IMG/VR virus record: IMGVR_UViG_3300048592_000319
Span: 1-36,029 of that record
DNA: 36,029 nucleotides
From: a virus
Reading direction: 5' to 3' (one strand)
The stretch's first letter is position 1. Each line of letters starts with the position of its first letter. The notes under the pieces were generated by a model. The model saw only the letters and a list, made by a program, of their open reading frames with translations, searched no databases and was not told where the DNA came from. The translations under genes and the position numbers were made by a program. This document shows positions 1 to 6,084 of this stretch, one piece after another.

Positions 1-201
1 GGGGTAGCCACCACGGACGTCATCACCTGGACCCCCAACGCGGATATCTCGACCGTCCTTGGGTACGCCCCGGTGACTACGGGGGCTCTCATCATCTACC
101 CGTACCCGACCGCGAACAACGTCAACTTCAAGGTCTGCAATCCGACCGCCAGCTCGATCACTCCCGGCGCGGTCACGCTCAACTGGAGGGTCGTGCGGTG
201 A
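1..201 (+). CDS. C-terminal end of a virion or receptor-binding protein (partial)
   Basis: Frame 1 is open from the first base to a TGA at 199-201, giving the last 66 residues of a longer protein. The tail reads as a beta-rich, Thr/Asn/Pro-rich segment ending in NFKVCNPTASSITPGAV then LNWRVVR, a style common at the C-termini of phage fibre or appendage proteins. It is followed by exported and LamG-type genes, so a tail-fibre role is plausible, but this is inferred from composition and position only. The stop overlaps the next gene's GTG start (GTGA). Confidence 0.6.
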   Translation, partial: GVATTDVITWTPNADISTVLGYAPVTTGALIIYPYPTANNVNFKVCNPTASSITPGAVTLNWRVVR

Positions 202-1082
202 TCCGCAATCTGCTGATCTTGATCATCGCGTGTCTTGCTGCCCCGGCGACGGCTCAGATGTGGCCCTCGCCGGGGCCTGGGCATGCTGCCTACAGCGCGC
301 CTGGGGGCGGCGGCGCCTGCTCGACGCCGACCGACTTCTCCGCCACGGCCGTGCACCTCTACTTCTGGCAGGATTCGAGCTGGACGACTGCGGGTGACCC
401 AGACGACGAAGCTGGGGCCACGCCGCTTGAGGACTCGGCCAACCTGACCGAAGCCGACCTGACGACCGCGGATCTGCCGGCCGGCACGCCGACTGCCAGC
501 ACCTACGTCGCGGTCGATATGGACGGTTCGACCGAAGAAGCGCACACCATCACGGCCACCGAGGGATTCATCGTCGCGTCGGATTTCGGCGACTACACGA
601 GCTGCGCTTGGGTCAAGCTCAGCGAGTTCGACGCCGGCGTCGACCACATCACCTTCTACTCGCACGGCCAGAGCGACGATGGGTGGATCGGATACAACTC
701 GGACGGGTCCGTCCAGGCCAACAGCCCAGGCGCCTCTGCGCTCACATCGACGGCCGGCGACGTGTCGACAGGATCGTGGCATCACGTCTGTCTGACTTCC
801 GATGGCGACGGCGGCGGAACGAACGTCCGGCGCATCTACGTCAACGGTTCCGAGGTTGCTGCTGACGGTGGCGCGACGCTGAACCTCTACTACGACGGAA
901 CCGCCTCGACGCCGCAGGGCATCAACGCGGTTCACGCCTCGCTCAACCATGGGTGGGGCATCTGGCATAGCGCGCTTTCCGCCGCCGACATCAAGACGAT
1001 GGCCTGCTGCGGCCTCGGTGGGGAGGTCGATGACCTATCTGCGCGCGAGACGTTGACAGGTCTCGACTGCTCGGGAGAATGA
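198..1082 (+). CDS. Exported LamG/concanavalin-like jelly-roll protein
   Basis: 294 residues from a GTG that overlaps the preceding stop (GTGA). The N-terminus MIRNLLILIIACLAAPATAQ looks like a Sec signal peptide with a cleavage site after APATAQ. Residues about 100-275 follow the LamG (Laminin_G_3) pattern: SCAWVKLSEFD, then WHHVCLTSDGDG, RRIYVNGSEV and GWGIWHSALSAADIK. LamG folds usually bind glycans or proteins, so surface recognition is likely. A signal peptide is unusual for a phage structural protein: the product may be exported by the infected cell, or the hydrophobic N-terminus may serve another purpose. Position beside tail genes suggests an adsorption-related role (inference). Confidence 0.7.
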   Translation: MIRNLLILIIACLAAPATAQMWPSPGPGHAAYSAPGGGGACSTPTDFSATAVHLYFWQDSSWTTAGDPDDEAGATPLEDSANLTEADLTTADLPAGTPTASTYVAVDMDGSTEEAHTITATEGFIVASDFGDYTSCAWVKLSEFDAGVDHITFYSHGQSDDGWIGYNSDGSVQANSPGASALTSTAGDVSTGSWHHVCLTSDGDGGGTNVRRIYVNGSEVAADGGATLNLYYDGTASTPQGINAVHASLNHGWGIWHSALSAADIKTMACCGLGGEVDDLSARETLTGLDCSGE

Positions 1083-1083
1083 G

Positions 1084-2442
1084 ATGATCCGACTCGTCCT
1101 ACTGATCCTGCTGCTCGCGCTGCCCGCGCAGGCGGCGACGATCACTGGTGGCAAGGTCTATGGGGGCAGCGTCGGGGCTGCTGGTGGCGCGCCTCCGTCC
1201 GGCGACTGGGCCGCGACGTTCGGCCCTTGCACGGCTGGGACCGACTGCTTCTGCGATCAGCTCCTCGGCGACGGCCTTGGGCCTGCGACCGGAACCAACT
1301 ATGGCGCAGGCACCATCGCCTACTGCGAGGACTACGACCACGACGCCTACTACGCGACGACTCCGACAGACGTGGATGATGCGTTCACCAACGAAAACTG
1401 GATCAGCACCGCCGGCGCCGTGTTTGGCTCCGGGGATCGAGGTGGAGGCAGTCGCTTCGTGAAGAAGTTCGGTCTCGCAACATGGGACGGACTTACATGG
1501 CAGGACGGAGAGCCGACGACGACTTGCGGTGGCGTTATAACGAGTGTGGGCGGCTCTGGCATCGGTTCGGGGATCATGGAGTGGGACGCCGACGATAGGT
1601 GGTGCGCGAACGCCTACAACCCGCGCATCGACATCATCCACCTGACGACCGATTTCTCGGCCGAGAACGGCAGTGCGGTCCCGACCATTCCTGGGTCGGG
1701 TGGAGCATCGATCTTCGGAGACAACCTGCTCGCGCTCCGAAACGTCAGATTTACCCAGCAGGGAAAGGCGTCCAAGGAGTTCGACCTCGGGTCCTCGAAC
1801 ATCATCAGCGGCACAGTCGCCCTCGGCTATGAAAGCAACGTCAGCGCCAGCGGCATCCTGGCGGGGCCGTGGAAGCACGATGAGTACGGCGGTGTGAGCG
1901 GGACCAACGATGACGGCTTGTGGATGTTCCGGCAGAGCAACTCCTCTATCAACACGTTCCCGTATCAGGGGTTCATGTTTGCGAGCGGGCTAGGGGTTCC
2001 GTGCTCCACGATCGTCGCTGGCACGACCGGGATCGGCACTGTGTTCTGCACCGTCGACGGTCACTTGGTCTTCCATGCCGCCGACGGGCTCGGCACAAAT
2101 CAGTACCGGTGGCCGAATGACTTCGACCTAACGGAGCTTCACTGCGCCTCGATGGAGTGGGACTTCACGACCATCGACTCCGTTCGCGTCAGGATGTGGC
2201 ACGACGGCGAGCTGATCATGGACCTCGACGGGATCGACCTGACGGGCAGCTACTACGATGGGGGAGGCGGCACGAACGGTCTCGACTACTTCGTCTACAA
2301 CAACTACGCCAATCTGGCGACGGGAGGCGGGATCGCAGACGAGACGCGTCGCTACATGGACAACTACGTCTACCGACGAGGCTCACCAGTCCTCTGCTCA
2401 GACATCGGGTTCCCGTCCAGCTACAACCAGGCGGGGCTCTGA
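1084..2442 (+). CDS. Exported protein of unknown function, possibly jelly-roll
   Basis: 452 residues. ATG lies one base after the previous stop. The N-terminus MIRLVLLILLLALPAQAA is a clear signal-peptide-like segment and opens like that of its neighbour (MIR-LL). The rest is Gly/Asp/aromatic-rich. A C-terminal section with WDFTTIDSVRVRMWHDGEL and RRYMDNYVYRRGSPVLC resembles the layout of concanavalin-like glycan lyases or binding domains, including a final DN-Y-R strand, but I cannot assign a family. It probably acts with the upstream LamG protein. The stop overlaps a possible ATG (2442) of the next reading frame. Confidence 0.65.
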   Translation: MIRLVLLILLLALPAQAATITGGKVYGGSVGAAGGAPPSGDWAATFGPCTAGTDCFCDQLLGDGLGPATGTNYGAGTIAYCEDYDHDAYYATTPTDVDDAFTNENWISTAGAVFGSGDRGGGSRFVKKFGLATWDGLTWQDGEPTTTCGGVITSVGGSGIGSGIMEWDADDRWCANAYNPRIDIIHLTTDFSAENGSAVPTIPGSGGASIFGDNLLALRNVRFTQQGKASKEFDLGSSNIISGTVALGYESNVSASGILAGPWKHDEYGGVSGTNDDGLWMFRQSNSSINTFPYQGFMFASGLGVPCSTIVAGTTGIGTVFCTVDGHLVFHAADGLGTNQYRWPNDFDLTELHCASMEWDFTTIDSVRVRMWHDGELIMDLDGIDLTGSYYDGGGGTNGLDYFVYNNYANLATGGGIADETRRYMDNYVYRRGSPVLCSDIGFPSSYNQAGL

Positions 2443-2492
2443 TGGTCTTCGAGACGCGCGACATCATCCAGATCCTCATGAAGGAGCAACCC

Positions 2493-2684
2493 ATGCGCCG
2501 CCTGACCCTTCTACTCATCATTCTCGCCGCCATCCTCGGCTGCCAGTCCGAGCGAGACATCTGCGACGCGACGCTGGAAGACTTCATCGCGGCCTACGGC
2601 AAGGACGTGCCGCGCTTCGACCTCGACCAGAGCGGGCGCGTCGATGGGGCGGATCTGGAGCTGTGGCGCGCGGAGTGTCAGTGA
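2493..2684 (+). CDS. Small lipoprotein with a dockerin-like calcium loop
   Basis: 63 residues from ATG 2493, chosen because AAGGAG (2481-2486) sits upstream at normal spacing. An in-frame ATG at 2442 would overlap the previous stop and hide the signal peptide. MRRLTLLLIILAAILGC is a lipoprotein signal with Cys17 as the likely lipidated residue (lipobox ILGC, slightly non-canonical). The C-terminal half carries FDLDQSGRVDGADLELW, which matches the D-x-D-x-S-G-x-V-x-x-x-D loop of dockerin/EF-hand repeats, present once. A membrane-anchored, Ca-binding or protein-docking role is possible. The function in a phage is not known to me. Confidence 0.6.
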   Translation: MRRLTLLLIILAAILGCQSERDICDATLEDFIAAYGKDVPRFDLDQSGRVDGADLELWRAECQ

Positions 2685-2695
2685 GGAGATAAGCC

Positions 2696-3121
2696 ATGCC
2701 CGCCGATCCCGAAACGATGGCCGCTATCCACGCGCTCGGAGAGAACCTCCGCAACGCGATCGACGGGCGTCTCAACGCCCACAAGGAGGAGTCGGATCGG
2801 GCTCGACAACGGATCTATGACCGCATTGATCGTCATGCGGATGAGTCGCGCAGCCAACTCGCCGAAGCGTCGGCAGAATTCCGAGGCGCGATCCAGGCGG
2901 TAGGCGTTCAAGTAGCGACCGTCGCGACGGAGCTCCGTGCGCACACGGCTCACGATGACGAGCGATTTCGCCGTCAAGATCGTGAGATCGAGGCTGCGAA
3001 AGCGGCGAACGCGCGAGGTGCAGAGGACCGCGGGCGGATGTGGCGGATGCTGGCGTGGCTCGTCGGCGCAACCGGTATCGGGACTGGACTGCTGTCGAAG
3101 TGGGGCGGAGGGTCGAGCTGA
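2696..3121 (+). CDS. Coiled-coil protein with C-terminal membrane anchor (lysis-associated)
   Basis: 141 residues with a good ribosome site (GAGGAG at 2686-2691). Residues 1-115 are highly charged and helical with heptad-like spacing (DRARQRIYDRIDRH, RRQDREIEAAKAAN). Residues about 117-136 (MWRMLAWLVGATGIGTGLLS) form one hydrophobic helix. This cytoplasmic-coil plus C-terminal TM plan recalls XhlA-type lysis accessory proteins, and the gene directly precedes the amidase, overlapping its start by one base (TGATG). A lysis accessory role is inferred from architecture and position; a tail or host-take-over role is not excluded. Confidence 0.55.
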   Translation: MPADPETMAAIHALGENLRNAIDGRLNAHKEESDRARQRIYDRIDRHADESRSQLAEASAEFRGAIQAVGVQVATVATELRAHTAHDDERFRRQDREIEAAKAANARGAEDRGRMWRMLAWLVGATGIGTGLLSKWGGGSS

Positions 3122-3528
3122 TGCACCCGCTCATGAACGTCCGACGCCTGATCGTCCACCACTCTGCGAGTCCGCACGGGACCACGATCGGCATGATCCG
3201 CGAGTGGCACAAAGACCGCGGATTCGATGACGTCGGATACCACTGGGTGATCGAGAGTGACGGAGCGATCAGAGCTGGACGCCGACCAACGATGCAGGGC
3301 GCGCATGCCCGCGGCGCGAACGGCGACTCGTGGGGCGTCTGCGTCGTCGGCGACAACACGATCGAGGGTCGCCGCTGGAACGAGGCGCAGATCGCCTCGC
3401 TGCGGCGCGTGGTCGAGGCGTGCCGGGCGCTCGTGCCCGGAATCGAGGTGCTCGGGCACAGGGACGTGCCCGGCGGAACGAGGACCGAATGTCCCGGGCT
3501 CGATGTCCGGGCGCTACTGGGGGGCTGA
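3121..3528 (+). CDS. N-acetylmuramoyl-L-alanine amidase (T7-lysozyme-like endolysin)
   Basis: 135 residues starting at ATG 3121, which overlaps the previous stop; a longer in-frame start at 3040 would run deep into the upstream gene. This is an Amidase_2/PGRP fold close in length and motif order to T7 gp3.5. VHHSAS supplies zinc ligand His13, DVGYHWVI matches the T7 GYH motif (Tyr40), LGHRDV gives His103 and TECPG gives Cys114, the other two expected zinc ligands. The position equivalent to T7 Lys128 is Thr112, as in many bacterial amidases. It cleaves the bond between muramic acid and L-Ala in peptidoglycan. There is no signal peptide, so release needs the holin next door. Confidence 0.93.
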   Translation: MHPLMNVRRLIVHHSASPHGTTIGMIREWHKDRGFDDVGYHWVIESDGAIRAGRRPTMQGAHARGANGDSWGVCVVGDNTIEGRRWNEAQIASLRRVVEACRALVPGIEVLGHRDVPGGTRTECPGLDVRALLGG

Positions 3529-3531
3529 GAG

Positions 3532-3735
3532 ATGGCTGACGAGACGAAGTCGGAAAAGACTGGCATCACAGAGGTCGCGATCGTCGCGGCGGGGTTGAGC
3601 TTCCTCGAACCGGCGGTCGAGGCGCTGACGAATGGCGCGGTCGCGCTGCCGGATCCGTGGGGGAAGTTCGCAATCGGCCTGCTGGCCGTGGCGATCTACT
3701 TCCTGCGGCGCCGCCAGAAGACGGCCGGGGCATGA
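3532..3735 (+). CDS. Putative holin
   Basis: 67 residues, starting 3 bases after the amidase stop. It has a charged N-terminus (MADETKSEKTG) and two hydrophobic stretches, about residues 13-36 and 45-60 (KFAIGLLAVAIYFL), then a basic tail RRRQK. Size, two-helix plan, basic C-terminus and position between amidase and spanins fit a holin that permeabilises the inner membrane. No specific holin family is recognised. The stop region overlaps an alternative ATG (3732), and the i-spanin start follows 2 bases later. Confidence 0.65.
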   Translation: MADETKSEKTGITEVAIVAAGLSFLEPAVEALTNGAVALPDPWGKFAIGLLAVAIYFLRRRQKTAGA

Positions 3736-3736
3736 C

Positions 3737-4057
3737 GTGGCGGCGTGGTGGCCGCTCGCGGTGGCCTGCGTGGCCCTCGTCCTGGCGCTCGTCTTCGGGT
3801 TCTCCTCTCGCCGCGCGCAGCGGCGGATCGGAGAGCTCGAGGGCGAGCTCGCTGCGCTCAAGGCCGTGCTCGAGCGCGTGCAGGACGATCTTGCTCTGCT
3901 CGACGAGCCTGATCCTACTGACGGCGAGCTGTCGGACGCCGCACGAGCCGCCGCCGGAGCCGACGCTCCAGGCGGTCTGCCAGCCGTGGAACGTGGACGA
4001 GTTGAAGGGTTGGCGGCTCTTGCGCGAGATGTCGGACGTGCTGCGCGGGAGGGGTGA
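3737..4057 (+). CDS. i-spanin, Rz-like
   Basis: 106 residues from GTG 3737, just after the holin stop. N-terminal residues about 3-22 (AWWPLAVACVALVLALVFGF) form one membrane helix, followed by SSRRAQRR and a coiled-coil rich in Glu, Leu and Arg (GELEGELAALKAVLERVQDD). This is the standard plan of an inner-membrane spanin: a short cytoplasmic tip, a TM helix and a periplasmic coiled coil that contacts the outer-membrane lipoprotein partner. A second gene in the +1 frame encodes a short Pro-rich lipoprotein, as in lambda Rz/Rz1. Both together fuse the two membranes at the end of lysis, so the host has an outer membrane. Confidence 0.75.
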   Translation: MAAWWPLAVACVALVLALVFGFSSRRAQRRIGELEGELAALKAVLERVQDDLALLDEPDPTDGELSDAARAAAGADAPGGLPAVERGRVEGLAALARDVGRAAREG

Positions 4058-4148
4058 GGAGCTCGAGGTGCAGGCGGCGATCCGCCGAGCGGGCCTGATG
4101 CTCCACCGCTGCGGGATCGTGCGGGCTCGGCCCGAAGGGGCGGGCTGA
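3891..4148 (+). CDS. o-spanin, Rz1-like lipoprotein, overlapping Rz in the +1 frame
   Basis: Read in the +1 frame relative to the i-spanin gene. A TTG at 3891 has AGGA five bases upstream (3882-3885) and opens LLCSTSLILLTASC, a hydrophobic stretch ending in a TASC lipobox with the Cys codon at 3930-3932. The mature part starts CRTPHEPPPEPT, the Pro-rich signature of Rz1 proteins, and runs 72 residues. An ATG at 3732 in the same frame would give a longer Arg/Ser-rich leader and is less likely. The gene continues 91 bases past the Rz stop, so the pair is overlapping rather than fully embedded. The start codon is the uncertain part. Confidence 0.7.
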   Translation: MLCSTSLILLTASCRTPHEPPPEPTLQAVCQPWNVDELKGWRLLREMSDVLRGRGEELEVQAAIRRAGLMLHRCGIVRARPEGAG

Positions 4149-4200
4149 TGGCCCGGTCGATGCGCGAGCGCGTGCGGGACCCGCAGTGGCAGCCGTCTCT
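4148..4200 (+). pseudogene. Truncated gene start cut by the HNH gene
   Basis: ATG 4148 overlaps the Rz1 stop (TGATG) and opens MARSMRERVRDPQW. This aligns with MSRDLRHRMKDPRW, the first 14 residues of the membrane-protein gene at 4727 (7 of 14 identical and several conservative changes). After this point the frame runs antisense to the HNH gene and stops at 4354 with non-protein-like sequence. I read it as the 5' stump of a copy of the downstream gene, interrupted or displaced when the endonuclease gene arrived. Confidence 0.55.
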
Positions 4201-4710
4201 CTACGGGATGTGCGCCCAGGAATATCGGCGCGTGATGTTCGTTATGTACCCCTTGGACACTCCGAACTGCCTGGCGATTTCCCTTCGGAGCCGCCCCTGC
4301 GCGCTCAGCGATCGAATCTCCAGCACATCGGCTTCCGTCAGTCTCGCGCAGTGATGCTTCTCGCCCGCCGGTCGATAGGCGCGCCTCAGGCCCAACGAAT
4401 AGGCGTGGGCAAGGTTCTCGGATTGAGTAGCCCATTCGAGGTTCGAAGCACGGTTGTTCAGCCGGTTTCCGTCGATGTGGTTAACCGTCTCCTTTCGGCC
4501 AGCAGGGTCCAAGAATGCGATGGCGATCATCCGGTGGGTGTTCTTGGTGATGTACCTGCCATCGTCAGACCGGATCCTGAGACACGGATATCCGTGCGTG
4601 TCGAGATGCTGCGAGATGATCCGGCCGCTCGATGCGATTCGCACATCGCCATCAGTCGATGCCTCGTAGCGCGCGAAACCAGGGATCGATCTCCAGATGG
4701 TCTTAGGCAT
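4201..4710 (-). CDS. Homing HNH endonuclease (NUMOD4-HNH type)
   Basis: 169 residues on the strand opposite to all neighbours. Residues about 5-50 (IWRSIPGFARYEASTDGDVR) are a NUMOD4 module. The HNH core lies at about 75-110, with NTHRMIAIAFL, then VNHIDGNRLNNRASNLEWAT (His and Asn of the motif). The C-terminal part (LTEADVLEIRSLSAQGRL, then EIARQFGVSKGYITNI) is a helix-turn-helix DNA-binding module. Such free-standing nucleases cut phage DNA and spread by copying themselves. The codon and base composition is visibly less GC-rich than the flanks, supporting recent transfer. Related gene starts on both sides show where it inserted. Confidence 0.9.
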   Translation of the reverse strand: MPKTIWRSIPGFARYEASTDGDVRIASSGRIISQHLDTHGYPCLRIRSDDGRYITKNTHRMIAIAFLDPAGRKETVNHIDGNRLNNRASNLEWATQSENLAHAYSLGLRRAYRPAGEKHHCARLTEADVLEIRSLSAQGRLRREIARQFGVSKGYITNITRRYSWAHIP

Positions 4711-4726
4711 GGGAGGATCTTACTCG

Positions 4727-5029
4727 ATGTCGCGTGATCTCCGTCATCGAATGAAGGACCCTCGTTGGTATTTGGAGCAGGTCGGGCACCTGGCCCTCGG
4801 CGCATCGGCGCTGGCCCTCGTGGCGGCCCTGTCGCGCGCCAGATTCCGCGGCTGGCAGCTCGTGGCCGGCCTGCTGACGGCGCTCGTCTGGGTAGTTGTC
4901 CGCGAGCTCGTAGACGGTCTCCCGATCGAGAGCGTCGGCGACATGCTGGCCGACTCCGCGTTCACGCTCGCCGGGGGCGCGCTCGCCGGCGGAGCGTGCT
5001 GGGGGCTGGGATGGGGGGATCGACGGTGA
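4727..5029 (+). CDS. Small multi-pass membrane protein
   Basis: 100 residues from ATG 4727, with GGAGGA at 4712-4717; the in-frame ATG at 4697 lies inside the HNH region. After a basic N-terminus (MSRDLRHRMKDPRW) there are about three hydrophobic segments (18-35, 42-58, 74-95). The layout, with REL-DGLP-ES-GDMLADSAF between the last two helices, recalls the VanZ-like/phage inner-membrane family in which acidic residues precede the final helix, but the match is weak. It follows the lysis cassette and the HNH insertion. Its function is unknown; lysis control or exclusion would both fit. Confidence 0.6.
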   Translation: MSRDLRHRMKDPRWYLEQVGHLALGASALALVAALSRARFRGWQLVAGLLTALVWVVVRELVDGLPIESVGDMLADSAFTLAGGALAGGACWGLGWGDRR

Positions 5030-5178
5030 CGCTCGACCCGCGCGTGCGGGCCGTCGTCGAGGCGGCGGAAGCGGTCGTCGAAGCATGGGCCCGCCGCACC
5101 GACCCGTCCCTCGCGGCTGTCGTGGGTGCGCTGACGGTCGCCCTGAGCGATCTCCGGGAGGGGGACGACGATGCGTGA
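5026..5178 (+). CDS. Small helical protein, unknown
   Basis: 50 residues from GTG 5026, which overlaps the previous stop (GTGA) and is preceded by a G-rich ribosome site (5013-5019). An in-frame ATG at 5011 is an alternative. The product is Ala/Val/Glu-rich and probably two amphipathic helices (VRAVVEAAEAVVEAWARR, then AAVVGALTVALSDLREG). The acidic tail EGDDDA overlaps the next gene start. No family recognised. Confidence 0.5.
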   Translation: MTLDPRVRAVVEAAEAVVEAWARRTDPSLAAVVGALTVALSDLREGDDDA

Positions 5179-5617
5179 ACCGATCTACGGGTGGGCGGGC
5201 CTCGCCGCGGCGACGGTCTGCCTCGGGATGATCTCCTACATCGCGACCTGCGGTGTCGCCCGGGCGGCCGAGCACGAGATTCGGTGGATCAACGCCGACC
5301 CGGACCGGGCCGCCGGCGCGCTGCGCGTCTGCCAGCTCGAGCGCTGCGTGGACGTGCCGGCCGACTGCGGGCCGGGCGATACGTGCTCGACGGTGGTCGA
5401 CCTCGAGCCGGGGGTCTGGGTCACGACGGCCTACGCGGCCGAGGACGGCGCCGGGCCGTGGTCCCCGTCGAGCAACGCCCTCTCGATCCGGGTCCAGATG
5501 GCGCCGGCCGACTGCCTCGAGCTCGACGTCTGCCGGTTCGACGCGGACGGGGATGGCCTCGTGGGCGGCTCCGACTTCAACCGCTTCGTCCAGGCGTTCG
5601 GTGGGGCATGGCCGTAG
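5171..5617 (+). CDS. Secreted protein with one dockerin-like calcium loop
   Basis: 148 residues. The N-terminal stretch about 7-33 (GWAGLAAATVCLGMISYIA, then CGVARA) is a signal peptide or anchor. Residues 34-117 form a Cys-rich, beta-type domain (VCQLERCVDVPADCGPGDTC, ending GPWSPSSNALSIRV) resembling a fibronectin-III-like strand pattern. The C-terminus has CRFDADGDGLVGGSDFNRF, a single dockerin/EF-hand Ca loop like that in the lipoprotein at 2493. Such repeats are common in exported proteins of environmental bacteria, which suggests capture from a host. A role on the surface of the lysogen or in virion attachment is speculative. Confidence 0.65.
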   Translation: MREPIYGWAGLAAATVCLGMISYIATCGVARAAEHEIRWINADPDRAAGALRVCQLERCVDVPADCGPGDTCSTVVDLEPGVWVTTAYAAEDGAGPWSPSSNALSIRVQMAPADCLELDVCRFDADGDGLVGGSDFNRFVQAFGGAWP

Positions 5618-5988
5618 AGGTCCCCGTCAACGCGATCTACCGGTTCGCCCGGCGGCGGATCCGCGACCCGTGGCTCGCCGAGGACGTGGCGCAGACGGCG
5701 TGCCTCTACGCGCTGACGCAGCGGCCGGCGAGGCCGTGGCAGTACGTCTTCGACGCGATCGACGCTGAGCTTGGGCGAGGCGGGTCGAAGGTGGTTCGTG
5801 CTGCCCTGCCGATGCAGCACCCTGAGTGGATCGCTGGCGGATACGCGACCGAGGCCGACCTGATCGAGCGGTGGCTTGACGAGGAGAGTGAAGATCAGGC
5901 CGACGAGTGGCGGAAGCTGCCGGCTGCTGAGCGCGACAGCCGGGCAGCCGAAGCCGCGCGGGGTCTTGGGTCTAGCTCAACTCCGTAA
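5608..5988 (+). CDS. Protein with sigma-70 region-2-like segment
   Basis: 126 residues from ATG 5608, overlapping the upstream gene by 10 bases. Residues about 8-35 (AIYRFARRRIRDPWLAEDVA, then QTACLYALTQ) match the pattern of sigma-70/ECF region 2 (a basic helix, D-LAEDV-Q, then an alpha helix). A C-terminal segment with DLIERWLDEESEDQADEWRK and LPAAER is acidic and helical, but I see no clear region 4. It could be a shortened sigma factor, an anti-sigma-like decoy or a late-gene activator. It is the last rightward gene before the convergent integrase operon. Confidence 0.5.
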   Translation: MAVEVPVNAIYRFARRRIRDPWLAEDVAQTACLYALTQRPARPWQYVFDAIDAELGRGGSKVVRAALPMQHPEWIAGGYATEADLIERWLDEESEDQADEWRKLPAAERDSRAAEAARGLGSSSTP

Positions 5989-6080
5989 CCTCGTCGATCG
6001 CGGCGACGAGGTCGGCGCGCGTGCCGTCGTTCGGCCTGTGCCAGGCGCAGCCGTTCCCGGGAGACCTCGTAGCCGGTCAC
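5972..6080 (-). pseudogene. Possible small gene with a +1 frameshift, downstream of the integrase
   Basis: GTG at 6080, four bases after the integrase stop, opens MTGYEVSRERLRLAQAE. After this the frame becomes Arg-rich and unconvincing, while the neighbouring frame continues DGTRADLVAAIDEVTELS and stops at TAG 5974-5972. Removing one base near 6032 joins the two into a compact, protein-like 35-residue product. This may be a frameshift mutation, a sequencing error or programmed shifting. The product is convergent with, and overlaps by 17 bases, the sigma-like gene. The evidence is composition only. Confidence 0.35.
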
Positions 6081-6084
6081 GCGG

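Noticed and set aside
1-2684. Diversity-generating retroelement, as in BPP-1
   Set aside because: I found no reverse transcriptase and no template/variable repeat pair in the window. The missing part of the genome cannot be judged.
3040-3120. Longer N-terminus for the amidase
   Set aside because: It lies entirely inside the upstream coiled-coil gene; ATG 3121 matches T7 lysozyme length and overlaps the stop in the manner of this operon.
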